Below are positions 18,388-27,291 of a stretch of DNA of 53,685 nucleotides, in pieces (the stretch's first letter is position 1; every line of letters starts with the position of its first letter). Origin of the DNA: CAJXOW01 sp964421495 (GTDB taxonomy: Bacteria > Bacteroidota > Rhodothermia > Balneolales > Balneolaceae); NCBI GenBank assembly GCA_964421495.1, contig CAYQXO010000005.1, forward strand, positions 1-53,685. Reading direction: 5' to 3'. The position numbers were made by a program, and so were the translations under genes. The notes beneath the pieces were generated by a model that was not told the origin of the DNA, made no database searches, and saw nothing but the letters and a program-made list of their open reading frames with translations.

Positions 18388-19377
18388 TTAGTCCGCTATG
18401 CCGGTGAGCACTATCTTCCCGGTGTTTTCATTGTTCTGCATGCGTTGATGGGCTTTTTCTGCATCTTGCCAATCGAATTCAGAATCGATAACCGGAGTTA
18501 GGTTCCCTTGCTCAAAATCTTCCCGTGCAAACGACTGAAAATTGCGGGTTAGCTGAATTTTATAAGATCGGGCGCGATTGCGAAGGGTGGATCCTTTTAT
18601 AGTCAATCGTTTGAACAGGATTTTGCTCAAATCCACCTTGTCCACGTCTTTGCCCCCGAGAAAAGCCAGGTAGATCAAACGTCCGTCCCGCGCCAGGACT
18701 TTCATGTTGGGATGCCAGTACGGGCGGCCGATGAAATCAAGCACGAGGTCGATGCAATCAAGCCCCCATGCTTCTTCGATAACCTCAGCAAAATTTTGCT
18801 TTTTGTAGTTAATGAGCAGTTGTGCTCCCAGGTTGCCGGCAATGTCGAGTTTGTCGTCCGACCCGGCCGTGGTGGCAATGCGGGCATCGTGACGTTCGGC
18901 GATCTGAATGGCTGCAGTACCTACTCCGCTTCCCCCGGCATGAATCAGGACCTTTTCCTCCTGGCCGATATTTCCCAGCCAGCACAGGGCCTGGTAGGCG
19001 GTTAAAAAAGTCTCGGGAATGGCGGCAGCCTGGGTGAAGCTGAGTGAATCCGGTTTAGGCATGGCCATCTCTTCGTGAATAATCGCGTATTGAGCATAGC
19101 CGCCACCGGGAAGCAGGCCAAATACGGCGTCTCCTTTCTTCCAGCGCGATACATTTTTCCCCGCCTTATCCACGATGCCGCTCATTTCAAGACCCAATAT
19201 GGAGGGAGCGCCCTCGGGTACGGGATACTGACCGCGGCGTTGCAGCAGATCGGCGCGATTTAGTGCAGTGGACGTGACCTGGACGCGGATTTCGTGATCG
19301 CCGGGTTCCGGCGTCTCCACTTCGTCGATGACCAGGGAAGATTCCGCGCCGGGATTTTTAACGGTAATGGCTTTCAT
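18388..19377 (-). CDS. NAD(P)H:quinone oxidoreductase, PIG3-like zinc-free MDR
   Basis: This 329-residue medium-chain dehydrogenase/reductase has a GroES-like N-terminal domain (NRADLLQRRGQYP, GLEMSGIV) and a Rossmann domain (HAGGSGVGTAAIQIA, about residue 147). The opening MKAITVKNPG and the NRADLLQRRG stretch are typical of the PIG3/TP53I3 quinone reductase group. No structural zinc cysteines are evident. I prefer the ATG at 19377 over the upstream TTG. It lies 23 bases after the aminotransferase stop, so it may ride on the sugar-cassette transcript, though its function looks unrelated. Confidence 0.87.
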   Translation of the reverse strand: MKAITVKNPGAESSLVIDEVETPEPGDHEIRVQVTSTALNRADLLQRRGQYPVPEGAPSILGLEMSGIVDKAGKNVSRWKKGDAVFGLLPGGGYAQYAIIHEEMAMPKPDSLSFTQAAAIPETFLTAYQALCWLGNIGQEEKVLIHAGGSGVGTAAIQIAERHDARIATTAGSDDKLDIAGNLGAQLLINYKKQNFAEVIEEAWGLDCIDLVLDFIGRPYWHPNMKVLARDGRLIYLAFLGGKDVDKVDLSKILFKRLTIKGSTLRNRARSYKIQLTRNFQSFAREDFEQGNLTPVIDSEFDWQDAEKAHQRMQNNENTGKIVLTGIAD

Positions 19378-19400
19378 AAAAGTAAATAACAAGCATTTAT

Positions 19401-20645
19401 TCAGACTTTTCGAATGGCCTCGGAAATCTGTTCAACGACGTAATCTTGCTGCCGGTCGGTTAATTCCGGGAATATGGGCAAAGCAAGTGTTTGCAAGCTG
19501 GCGCAATGGGAAGCCGGGCAGTCATTGGCCTGGTATCCCAGGTGACTGAAGCATTCCTGTTCGTGTAGCGGAACCGGGTAGTAAACCGAGTGACCGATGT
19601 CGGCTTCTTTCAGTTGATTTTGAATGATATCCCGGCTGGCCGAGCGAATTACAAATTGATGATATACATGGCGACCGCCGTGCTCCGGATCGGCTTCCAC
19701 TTCTTTGGGAGGTAGCAGGGCGTCCCGCAACCGTTTTTCGCGGTCGCCGCAGGGATCTTCATTGGCCTCGGGCGGAGCCACGAGGTCCGCTTCCTCGAAC
19801 AGTTTTCGGTAGCGTTGGGCTTTCTCGCGCCGGGCGTCCGACCAGTCGTCCAGGTATCGGAGTTTAACCTGAAGTATGGCGGCTTGCAGGGTGTCGAGGC
19901 GGCTGTTGACCCCCACTATCTTGTGATGGTATTTGGGCTTGGAGCCGTGGACCCGCAACACGCGCAGTTTTTCGGCGAGCTCGTCGTCGGCCGTCGTTAT
20001 CATGCCCCCGTCCCCGTAGCCTCCCAGGTTTTTACTGGGAAAAAAGCTGAAGCAGCCAAAGTGTCCGATCGATCCGGCTCGCCGACCTTTGTATTCGGCG
20101 CCGATGGCCTGGGCGGCGTCTTCAATCACGTAAAAGCCGTACTCGTCGGCCAGCTCTATCAGCGGATCCATGTCGGCGACCTGCCCGTAGAGGTGGACGG
20201 GAATGATGGCTTTGACCTGCTCCGGTGCTATGTCAAAACGGGACGAGAGCGGGTGTTTGCCTTCCAGGAACATGCGGACCTGGTCGGGATCGATATTGTA
20301 GGTGACCGGGTCAATGTCCAAAAATACCGGCGTGGCCCCGAGCCGGGCGATGGCTCCAGCTGTGGCAAAAAACGTATAGGGCGTGGTGATGACGTAGTCG
20401 CCGGGTCCCGTGTCGATGGCCATCAGGGAAAGCAGGAGGGCGTCCGAACCGGAAGCGCACCCCACGGCGTGGGGACTCTCGCAGTAGTCGGCGACCTGGT
20501 CCTCCAGCTGTTCGACCTGGGGCCCCATGATGAATTGCTGGCTTTCCAATACCTCGTTTACCGCCTCTTTCACTTCATCCTGGATGGTGCGGTATTGGGC
20601 GTCTAGATCGAGCAGGGGGACGGAGTCGACGGAAATTGTAGACAT
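19401..20645 (-). CDS. DegT/DnrJ/EryC1-type sugar aminotransferase (WbpE-like)
   Basis: This is a PLP-dependent aminotransferase of nucleotide 3-keto sugars. The 414-residue protein shows the family's substrate loop near the N-terminus (VPLLDLDAQY), the cofactor motif VIEDAAQAIGAEYKGRRAGS and the Schiff-base lysine in FSFFPSKNLGGYGDGGM (about residue 205). An insert around 285-305 (EDPCGDREKRLRDALLPPKE) is somewhat unusual. Together with the WbpD-like acetyltransferase and WbpB-like dehydrogenase upstream, it most likely makes the 3-amino group of a UDP-2-acetamido-3-amino sugar or its uronate. Exact substrate is inferred from context. Confidence 0.87.
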   Translation of the reverse strand: MSTISVDSVPLLDLDAQYRTIQDEVKEAVNEVLESQQFIMGPQVEQLEDQVADYCESPHAVGCASGSDALLLSLMAIDTGPGDYVITTPYTFFATAGAIARLGATPVFLDIDPVTYNIDPDQVRMFLEGKHPLSSRFDIAPEQVKAIIPVHLYGQVADMDPLIELADEYGFYVIEDAAQAIGAEYKGRRAGSIGHFGCFSFFPSKNLGGYGDGGMITTADDELAEKLRVLRVHGSKPKYHHKIVGVNSRLDTLQAAILQVKLRYLDDWSDARREKAQRYRKLFEEADLVAPPEANEDPCGDREKRLRDALLPPKEVEADPEHGGRHVYHQFVIRSASRDIIQNQLKEADIGHSVYYPVPLHEQECFSHLGYQANDCPASHCASLQTLALPIFPELTDRQQDYVVEQISEAIRKV

Positions 20646-20710
20646 AGCAAAGTTCAGTTTAATTGGTTTATAAAAATATTTTCAGGAATCTGGCGGTTTG
20701 TGAATAGTAA

Positions 20711-20740
20711 ATCTATGGAAGACCGACAGCCTCCCCGGAA
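20711..20740. repeat. Second copy of the short dispersed repeat
   Basis: The segment around GGAAGACCGACAGCCTCC (20717-20734) matches GGAAAGTCCGACAGTCTCC near the window start (33-51) with a few changes, and a third copy lies at 22816-22842. It sits 55 bases before the 29-bp array in the same gap. Confidence 0.4.
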
Positions 20741-20794
20741 ATCTATTGAATTCCATTTGAAATTGACAGCAAAGAGCTTAACCTGGTTTTCACT

Positions 20795-20968
20795 GCGTGG
20801 GTAACGCTTCGCTCTGAGCGCTTCGCGGGATTCGCTACCACTCGGTGCGCTTCGCGGGTAACGCTCCACTCCGAGCGCTAACGCGGGAATCGTTGACACC
20901 CGGAGCGCTGCGAGGGAATCGCCTGGCTTGGTGCGTCGACGCGGGTGACACTTCGCTGTGTACCCAGC
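20795..20968. repeat. Six-unit 29-bp degenerate tandem array
   Basis: The units begin at 20795 (30 bp), 20825, 20854, 20883, 20912 (29 bp each) and 20941 (28 bp). Each starts with G-C/A-GGG or a close variant and most contain CGCT followed by a GCGC-type core; units 2 and 3 are GCGGGATTCGCTACCACTCG... and GCGGGTAACGCTCCACTCCG... The units abut with no spacers, so it is not a CRISPR. The array fills the 335-base gap between the acetyltransferase stop and the aminotransferase start, a place where operon genes would normally be close. Confidence 0.8.
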
Positions 20969-20980
20969 AAGAAAATCGGG

Positions 20981-21586
20981 TTACCCCTTTATCAGGTGTA
21001 CTTCTCCCCGTTTCAGTCGGTATTGCCGGCCGGTTTCCGGGCATTCGGCTTTATTTTTGTCCGAAAAATCGAGTCGATGTCCCGCCCGGGAAACCCATCC
21101 GATATGCCGGGCCGGTACGCCGGCCACCAGGGCGTAGTCGGGCACGTTTTTGGTCACTACGGCCCCGGCCCCGATAAAGGAATAGGCACCGAGGGTATTG
21201 CCGCAGATAATCGTGGCGTTGGCTCCGATGCTGGCGCCCTGCTTGACGTGGGTACGAAGATACTCCTCCTTGCGTTCGATATGGCTGCGGGGATTGACCA
21301 CATTGGTAAATACCATGCTGGGACCGCAAAACACGTCGTCTTCGATGATCACTTCATCGTAAATAGAAACGTTGTTCTGGACTTTTACGTTATTGCCCAG
21401 CCGTGCCTTGCCGCCGACGTAGCAATTCTGTCCCAGCACGCATCCGCGCCCGATTTCAGCTCCGGGCATCACATGAACCCAGTGCCAGATTTTGGTATCG
21501 GGACCAATGTCAGTTGGGGATTCGACAATAGCCGTTTCGTGAATAAAAGGGGATGAGGAGTCGTCGGATGAGTTATTCATAGGCAT
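20981..21586 (-). CDS. Hexapeptide N-acetyltransferase (WbpD/WlbB-like)
   Basis: This 201-residue acyltransferase is almost entirely left-handed beta-helix (hexapeptide repeats from about residue 17 to 165). It closely resembles WbpD/WlbB enzymes, which acetylate the 3-amino group of UDP-2-acetamido-3-amino-2,3-dideoxy-glucuronate. The turn VAGVPARHIGWVSRAGHRL and the small cysteine motif CPETGRQY near the end are typical. It overlaps the 3' end of the dehydrogenase gene by 14 bases; a start at the third codon (21580) is possible. Context with the dehydrogenase and aminotransferase supports the role. Confidence 0.88.
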   Translation of the reverse strand: MPMNNSSDDSSSPFIHETAIVESPTDIGPDTKIWHWVHVMPGAEIGRGCVLGQNCYVGGKARLGNNVKVQNNVSIYDEVIIEDDVFCGPSMVFTNVVNPRSHIERKEEYLRTHVKQGASIGANATIICGNTLGAYSFIGAGAVVTKNVPDYALVAGVPARHIGWVSRAGHRLDFSDKNKAECPETGRQYRLKRGEVHLIKG

Positions 21587-22601
21587 TCAGGGATTCATAG
21601 GATTCGTAAATCGGGACCGCCTTGGCACCCGTTTGAAGAGAGTGCTGCGACGCCTGTAATACGCGAAGCACCCGCAGTCCGTTGTAGCCGTCCGTCGTTG
21701 GACGCGCACCGCTGGCGGCTGCATCCAGGAACGCGCGGCATTCGTTTTTCAGCGGCTCGAGGTCCTCGAACGAGACCGGGCGACCCTCTTTTTTGCGGGG
21801 CACCGGCTTCCCGTCCACCCAGTCGGCTCCCTGGTCGTAGAGCATGAGTTTATTTTCATCGACTGTGTCGTTGAAAACCGCCATTTTTTCCTCGCCGATA
21901 ACCACCAGTTTCTGTTCCTTGAACGGGTGGAGCCAGCTGACGAAAATATGTCCCCGGGTGCCATTGTCGAATACCAGGTTCGTGACGGTGGTATCGGCAA
22001 TATTCGGCTGCAGATACGATCCGCCGTAGCAGGCAACCTCGATCGGCATACGTCCCAGGAGCCGCAGGATCACGGCAATATCGTGGGGAGCAAAGCTCCA
22101 CAGGATGTTTTCCTCGTTACGGAACTTGCCGAGATTCAGCCGATTGCTGTACACATACTGGATTTGACCCAGTTCGCCATCCTGTACGAGTTCGTCCAGT
22201 TTAACAATAGCCGGATGGTATTCCAGCAGATGTCCGACGAAAAGCGTTTTGCCCACTTCCTCAGCCTTGCGAACCAGTTGTTCGCCCTGGGCGAAATTCA
22301 GCGCCAGCGGTTTCTCCACGAACACGTGTTTGCCGGCCTCCAGCCCCTGCTCCACTATCTCATAATGCGTTTCGGCAGGAGTTGCGATAGCGATATTTTT
22401 TACGTTTTCATCCGCCAGCGCCTTTTCCAGGTTGCCAAAAGTTTGAATGTCGGGATATTGATCGTGGAACTTTTCCCGTTTGTCGGCATCCCGGTCGCAA
22501 ATGCCGTACAGGGCGTCGAGTTCATGCAGGTTGCGAACAATATTTTTACCCCAGTAGCCCGTCCCGATGACGAGGGTGTTGGAGGGATAGCTATCAGACA
22601 T
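21573..22601 (-). CDS. Gfo/Idh/MocA-family sugar-nucleotide dehydrogenase (WbpB/WlbA-like)
   Basis: This NAD(P)-dependent oxidoreductase of 342 residues has an N-terminal Rossmann fold (VIGTGYWGKNIVRNLHEL), the family EKP motif (HVFVEKPLALN, about residue 95) and a C-terminal substrate domain. In WbpB/WlbA pathways the enzyme oxidises C3 of UDP-N-acetylglucosaminuronate to supply the aminotransferase. The order dehydrogenase, acetyltransferase, aminotransferase on one strand matches that pathway. The UDP-GlcNAc 6-dehydrogenase and any 2-epimerase needed are not in the window. Confidence 0.87.
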   Translation of the reverse strand: MSDSYPSNTLVIGTGYWGKNIVRNLHELDALYGICDRDADKREKFHDQYPDIQTFGNLEKALADENVKNIAIATPAETHYEIVEQGLEAGKHVFVEKPLALNFAQGEQLVRKAEEVGKTLFVGHLLEYHPAIVKLDELVQDGELGQIQYVYSNRLNLGKFRNEENILWSFAPHDIAVILRLLGRMPIEVACYGGSYLQPNIADTTVTNLVFDNGTRGHIFVSWLHPFKEQKLVVIGEEKMAVFNDTVDENKLMLYDQGADWVDGKPVPRKKEGRPVSFEDLEPLKNECRAFLDAAASGARPTTDGYNGLRVLRVLQASQHSLQTGAKAVPIYESYESLNAYE

Positions 22602-23083
22602 ATATTTTATAAACTTTGTGGTTGTTTGATGGGGTATAATTTAGGAGTTCGCCGAGTACTTTAAAAGCGGGAAAAGGAGAGGGAGGGGATTGTAATCGGA
22701 AATGTGTGGTCTCCCGCAAATTAACTACAAAAAACGGATTTGGGAGCATAACAACAAAATTCTACGTAATAAGCAGTCAAACCGGGCTTCCTGACAGACA
22801 TCGTTATTTTTTTATGATCCGGAAAGTTCGACCGACTCCCGGGCGAATTAACTATTTGTCACTTTGTAAAAAATAGATTTTGAGAGTTTTAATTTTGACT
22901 TCATGATCTTTTTTTGTTTTGGATTACTTTCTTTATTTGGTTATAACATTTGATAATAGGAAAAGTGCTAACTTTTAATTGACGGCCAATAACAATAAAC
23001 AGAATAAAAAAGCATCTGAATACTGGTTATCTATCATTGATCGAATGTCCCTTGTATAAATTGAATTTTAGACAAAAGATATC
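22602..23083. other. Divergent intergenic region with a third dispersed-repeat copy
   Basis: These 482 bases separate the minus-strand sugar cassette from the plus-strand PIG-L gene and must hold promoters for both, though none was resolved with confidence. The right half is strongly AT-rich. GATCCGGAAAGTTCGAC (22816-22832) matches the repeat at 28-44 in 16 of 17 bases. No coding frame was recognised. Confidence 0.45.
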
Positions 23084-23731
23084 ATGAGTTATTTGGAAGG
23101 ACTGGAAAAGGTTTTAATACTGGCGCCTCATACGGATGATGCTGAACTGGGGTGTGGCGGAACGATGGCAAAGCTGCTGGATATGGATGTCGAGTTATAT
23201 GTTGCCGCCTTTTCGACGGCTCGTGCCTCTCTTCCGCCCGGAAGTAATCCCGACTTGTTGAAAGAGGAGTTCCTCGCCGCCATGGATGTATTTCAGATTT
23301 CGGAAGAACACCTGTTCATCTATGATTATAAAGTGCGCAAACTAAACTATTTCCGCCAGGAGGTATTGGAAGAACTGGTGAAATTACGAAGTGATTTGAA
23401 TCCCGATATGGTATTGCTACCGTCGGGCAGCGATCTGCACCAGGATCACCAGGTTGTCTACAATGAAGGGCTCAGAGCGTTCAAGGATATCACGGTTTGG
23501 GGGTACGAGCTTCCCTGGAACCATATAACATTCTCGGCACAGGCCTTTATCACTCTGAATGAGCAACAACTTAATAAGAAATGGGAAGCGCTGGAGGCTT
23601 ATCAGTCCCAGATTGAGAGAGGGAGAAACTATTTTACGTGGGACTTTATCAAGGGACTCGCTAAAGTGCGCGGCGTTCAGGTGAAAGCTGAATATGCGGA
23701 GGCGTTTGAGGTCGTGCGACTTAAGTGGTAA
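23084..23731 (+). CDS. PIG-L/LmbE-family deacetylase
   Basis: This family holds zinc-dependent N-deacetylases acting on N-acetylglucosamine conjugates. The 215-residue protein has the metal-binding APHTDDAELGCGG (about residues 14-26) and the second metal motif SDLHQDHQVVYNEGLRAF (about residue 113). Both are intact, so it should be active. Its substrate is probably a sugar or lipid-linked glycan intermediate of the surrounding cluster. ATG start, same strand as the following sulfotransferase (98-base gap); these are the only two plus-strand genes in the accessory block. Confidence 0.87.
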   Translation: MSYLEGLEKVLILAPHTDDAELGCGGTMAKLLDMDVELYVAAFSTARASLPPGSNPDLLKEEFLAAMDVFQISEEHLFIYDYKVRKLNYFRQEVLEELVKLRSDLNPDMVLLPSGSDLHQDHQVVYNEGLRAFKDITVWGYELPWNHITFSAQAFITLNEQQLNKKWEALEAYQSQIERGRNYFTWDFIKGLAKVRGVQVKAEYAEAFEVVRLKW

Positions 23732-23829
23732 AAATTTCTCTTGCACTTTATTTCTTTCCGTATGCAATGAATAATCACCCATAGCGCTGAGAGTCATAGG
23801 GTCTCCCGCTTCATAAATAAAAATTTTAT

Positions 23830-24861
23830 ATGGTAGAGGAAAGTGATTACCGTCAAGTATTTATGGGAGGATCTCCCAGTACCGGCAGTACTCTGTTGCG
23901 TATCATTCTGGATCGGCATCCCAGAATATTCGGCAGCACTGAATTGTCTACATTCAACAAGCAGGAATTTTTAAACAATTTTGATAAAAAAAAGGATGAA
24001 TTCCCCGCCTGGCTGACCAAGGGACTGCGAACCAGCGGCTACTCTTTTTACTATGCTTTTTTTAATAATAGGGAATCGGATTATGGTATTACCGACGATC
24101 AGTTGATAACATGGAGCCGGGAGGCTGATAATGTAAAGCAGCTCCTGGATCGTTTTATACGCCATTGCATGAAAGGGAGACAAGAGGACATCTTCCTCGA
24201 AAAAACTCCCTCTAACGTTTTATCATTTCCCGAATTGTCGGAGTTATTTCCTCGAGCCAAATTTATTCATATGACCCGTGATGGACGCGATGTATTGTGC
24301 TCGCTTAAAAAACGCTGGTTTACGCGATTTCAGGCAGCCAGCGCCTGGCTGTTTAATACGGCAGCGGGCATAAGGTTGCGTGAGAGCCCTCGTTATATGG
24401 AAGTATCCTATGAGGAGTTGGTAACTCATACGGAAGAAACTATACGGAACCTTTGTGAATTTCTGGAGGTTGAATTTGTGCCTGAAATGCTGGATAACGG
24501 CCAGGGTAGATTTAAGGGGAGTAACAGGTTGCAAAAGGCTTGGAGAGCTAATCCGCTCGGACCCATACGGAGTGTATCTTTGAACCGATATCAAGAGGAA
24601 TTAAGTGACTTCGGGCGCGCGATTTTTAGACTGACTGAACTCACTTCGGCGGGGGGCAGACGTTTACATATTGATCCGTTGACTACCACCGACTTAATGC
24701 ATAAACTCGGATATGAAACCGACTCAATTCACATTCGAAATATAGATCGGATTGGAGGGGCCATGCACCAATATTATGATTGGGCATATAGAACACTCAA
24801 ATCGTTTAAACACCTTGAAAAGCCCGATCCCCCACTCACTCGAATCTCGAGAAGATTTTGA
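23830..24861 (+). CDS. Sulfotransferase-family protein (first of three)
   Basis: This predicted PAPS-dependent sulfotransferase of 343 residues has the 5'-phosphosulfate loop MGGSPSTGSTLLRIILDRHP at the N-terminus and the 3'-phosphate-binding region IHMTRDGRDVLCSLKKRW (about residue 145), with SYEEL further on. It would move sulfate from PAPS to a hydroxyl or amine of a glycan or small molecule. It is less like the other two sulfotransferases here than they are like each other. No PAPS synthesis genes are in the window. Confidence 0.82.
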   Translation: MVEESDYRQVFMGGSPSTGSTLLRIILDRHPRIFGSTELSTFNKQEFLNNFDKKKDEFPAWLTKGLRTSGYSFYYAFFNNRESDYGITDDQLITWSREADNVKQLLDRFIRHCMKGRQEDIFLEKTPSNVLSFPELSELFPRAKFIHMTRDGRDVLCSLKKRWFTRFQAASAWLFNTAAGIRLRESPRYMEVSYEELVTHTEETIRNLCEFLEVEFVPEMLDNGQGRFKGSNRLQKAWRANPLGPIRSVSLNRYQEELSDFGRAIFRLTELTSAGGRRLHIDPLTTTDLMHKLGYETDSIHIRNIDRIGGAMHQYYDWAYRTLKSFKHLEKPDPPLTRISRRF

Positions 24862-24922
24862 TACGGCAGTTTGATATACTCTATAACACTAAATGATTTT
24901 TGATTAAAAGGGATTATGGAAC

Positions 24923-24974
24923 GGCAGGAGGGTAATAAATAGATGTAAGAGGTCTGTTTATATTACCTCCTACC
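24923..24974. terminator. Possible bidirectional terminator hairpin
   Basis: GGCAGGAGGGTAATA (24923-24937) pairs with TATTACCTCCTACC (24961-24974), with one bulged G and one mismatch, between convergent sulfotransferase and flippase genes. No T run follows, so it may only mark mRNA ends. Confidence 0.35.
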
Positions 24975-25030
24975 CCGTTAATTAATATTTATTCTGGGTC
25001 TTCATTGCAGAGTGGTTCAAAAATAATGTA

Positions 25031-26500
25031 TTATTGTTCTTGGTCATCAAGATTAGTTAACAGGGAGCGCATTTTATTCCAGGTAAGTCCGGCTAACCAC
25101 ATAAGAATCGGAATAAGAGGTAGAATTAACAATCCTTTTACCAGAATTGTGATCCATATGGAGTCCATTTGAACATGGCTGATTCCGTAATAACCCGCTA
25201 TGGAAAGGGTTACCATACCAGCCAACCGAGTCATGGGCCAATTAAGGGGATGCTCCCAGTAAGAATACAGGCTGTATCCAAGAAAGATAAAGATGTAAGC
25301 AATCATGGTGGCATAAGCAGCTCCCATAATACCAAAGTCGGGTATCATGAAATAATTCAGGACCACGTTTAGTATGGCGGCAGTAAGCGAACAAAAACCG
25401 ATAAACAGCGTTTTGTCATGAACAGTCAACCGTGCTATAACGATCCAGCCTAAACCGTTTAGCAGTTTTGAAGAGGCGACGTACGGTATGATAACATAAC
25501 CGGCATAATAGGCTTCTGAGGTAAATAGGTGAATGATTTCACGACCGAAAACCGAAATGCCGATCCAGAGGAGACACCCTATAAATCCATAATACAGCAG
25601 AATGCGTTTATAAACGACTTGTTGGGTCTCGGCATCATCATAATTATAGATAAAAGGTCGCCAGGCTTTTAAGAATGGATTTACCAATAACATGCCGGGA
25701 ACCAATGCAAATCGGTAAGATATTCCATAGATACCTGTCGCGGCCGGACTTTCTAATTCACTTAACATCCAACGATCAAAATAAGTCAGGATCGGAAAAG
25801 AAACCGCTGTCAAAATAAAGGGATAGGAAAAATTGAGCATTTTCTTAAATAAACCCCAGTCAAACTCGAAACGCAGCGAATTACGGAACATCCAGATGCC
25901 CGCCAGGGTAAGTGGAATTTGACTGAATATGCGGGCTTCAAATACAGCATCTATATCTGCCTGCATAAACCATAAAAAATAGGTATTGTATGTACAGAGC
26001 AATATAGTGCCCACAATATTCCATAAAGAATATTGATCAGCTTGTTCCGTACTGTTCATAAAACCACTGGAAAGCATGCTTAAAAAGCGAACAAACAAGC
26101 TGATAAGCGTCAGTAAAAAACAAATCTTGGCAAGGGAATGAGCGGGTAGCAGTACGTCAATTACGGAATCCGCAGTTAGGTATAGTATAGTACATACAAT
26201 GAATCCCATTCCGGTCAGAAACCAAAACAGGGTAGAGATGATTCTCTTTTTAAATTCGGGATCATCACTTTCAGGGAAATAGCGATAAAAGGCCTGAACC
26301 AATCCTAGATTTAAAATGCCATATACAAACTGTTCGGCGGGATCCAGAATTTCCAACAAGCTCAGGTCTGCGGGTAAAATGAATTCCGCATACAGCGGAA
26401 TCATTAAAAACAGCAGGAATTTATTTATCATGTTGCCGGCACTGTAAAAAAATCCCTGCTTAAATAGCGTAATGATTTTAGATGTAGCGGATGATTTCAT
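25031..26500 (-). CDS. Polysaccharide flippase, Wzx/MATE-like
   Basis: This 489-residue, very hydrophobic protein has about 12-14 predicted membrane segments and the overall look of the MOP superfamily (Wzx, PST). The N-terminus GFFYSAGNMINKFLLFLMIP is characteristic of O-antigen and exopolysaccharide flippases. It would move an undecaprenyl-linked repeat unit or other lipid-linked glycan to the periplasmic face. It is the most downstream gene of the minus-strand accessory run; only the convergent sulfotransferase lies beyond. No Wzy polymerase is visible nearby. Confidence 0.85.
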   Translation of the reverse strand: MKSSATSKIITLFKQGFFYSAGNMINKFLLFLMIPLYAEFILPADLSLLEILDPAEQFVYGILNLGLVQAFYRYFPESDDPEFKKRIISTLFWFLTGMGFIVCTILYLTADSVIDVLLPAHSLAKICFLLTLISLFVRFLSMLSSGFMNSTEQADQYSLWNIVGTILLCTYNTYFLWFMQADIDAVFEARIFSQIPLTLAGIWMFRNSLRFEFDWGLFKKMLNFSYPFILTAVSFPILTYFDRWMLSELESPAATGIYGISYRFALVPGMLLVNPFLKAWRPFIYNYDDAETQQVVYKRILLYYGFIGCLLWIGISVFGREIIHLFTSEAYYAGYVIIPYVASSKLLNGLGWIVIARLTVHDKTLFIGFCSLTAAILNVVLNYFMIPDFGIMGAAYATMIAYIFIFLGYSLYSYWEHPLNWPMTRLAGMVTLSIAGYYGISHVQMDSIWITILVKGLLILPLIPILMWLAGLTWNKMRSLLTNLDDQEQ

Positions 26501-26568
26501 AGGGAATCAAAAAGAAACATAATAACCGGAATCGATGCAAATAGCGCCACGATGATGTTGCCACACAT

Positions 26569-27291
26569 TTAAGATATGCCTAAGAAGGAGCTGCTTTCAG
26601 GGCCACAATTAAACATTAGATCGATAACTGATAAATGAGATTCGAATTCTCCCCACAGCTGCGGATATTGGGGGTGATTGAAATCGCTATAAGTAAGCGT
26701 GATGTCTGCCTGATTCAACTTTTGCTCGTCATTGTATTCTTTGCCCCCTCCTGTGCCGGATAAATAAGTGTTAACCCCAAGTTCCTTGCAAATGTCGATG
26801 ATTAGATTGGTTTTGTCCCCGAAATTCTCCAATAAATCGGAGAGTAGCACACACCGGGTATTTATTCCCAGATAGTGGGCAATTTTATTATTCAGGTCGA
26901 TGGTTAATTCAGCAAAATCGTCATGCTCCCGAAGAGATTGTTCCAAAATGGGATATATCTCTTCAAAATGAGATGCTTTCTTATAACTCATTTTCAATGT
27001 TTTGAGATGTTTCTTGACAAACTTGTCATTTGCAAAAGAAACCTCTCTATAAGTGGCTTTACCTTTTTGACCGGAAGGAACGGAAATAGGTATCGTAAGC
27101 CAGGTAGTTCCATTGGGGGTTTTCACTTTGTTCCGGTTAGCGAAACTTTGTCCACGGGGGTATTGAACCGCATCCAAATAAACGAAGATGTCACATTGGC
27201 TCATCTTATAAAAATACCCCGACCAAGGGATATAATTGGGTTGATGAATAGCTACGGTGTCTAGGTTATTTTCACTAGTTGATGGGGTCAT
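26569..27291 (-). CDS. WbqC family protein
   Basis: The 240-residue protein matches the WbqC-like family in its opening (VAIHQPNYIPWSGYFYKMSQ), the following DIFVYLDAVQYPRGQSFANR and the later TYLSGTGGGKEY. WbqC proteins occur in O-antigen and modified-lipid or peptide clusters and are suspected of helping transfer amino-acid or acyl groups, but no reaction is firmly assigned as far as I know. It overlaps the sulfotransferase gene upstream by 17 bases, so the two are translationally coupled. Confidence 0.88.
   Translation of the reverse strand: MTPSTSENNLDTVAIHQPNYIPWSGYFYKMSQCDIFVYLDAVQYPRGQSFANRNKVKTPNGTTWLTIPISVPSGQKGKATYREVSFANDKFVKKHLKTLKMSYKKASHFEEIYPILEQSLREHDDFAELTIDLNNKIAHYLGINTRCVLLSDLLENFGDKTNLIIDICKELGVNTYLSGTGGGKEYNDEQKLNQADITLTYSDFNHPQYPQLWGEFESHLSVIDLMFNCGPESSSFLGIS

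Noticed and set aside
19815..20606. Plus-strand open frame of 263 codons
   Set aside because: It is opposite the aminotransferase, is rich in Gly/Val/Arg as expected of a shadow frame, and has no family signature.
20795..20968. CRISPR array
   Set aside because: The units are contiguous with no unique spacers, are degenerate, and no cas gene is nearby.
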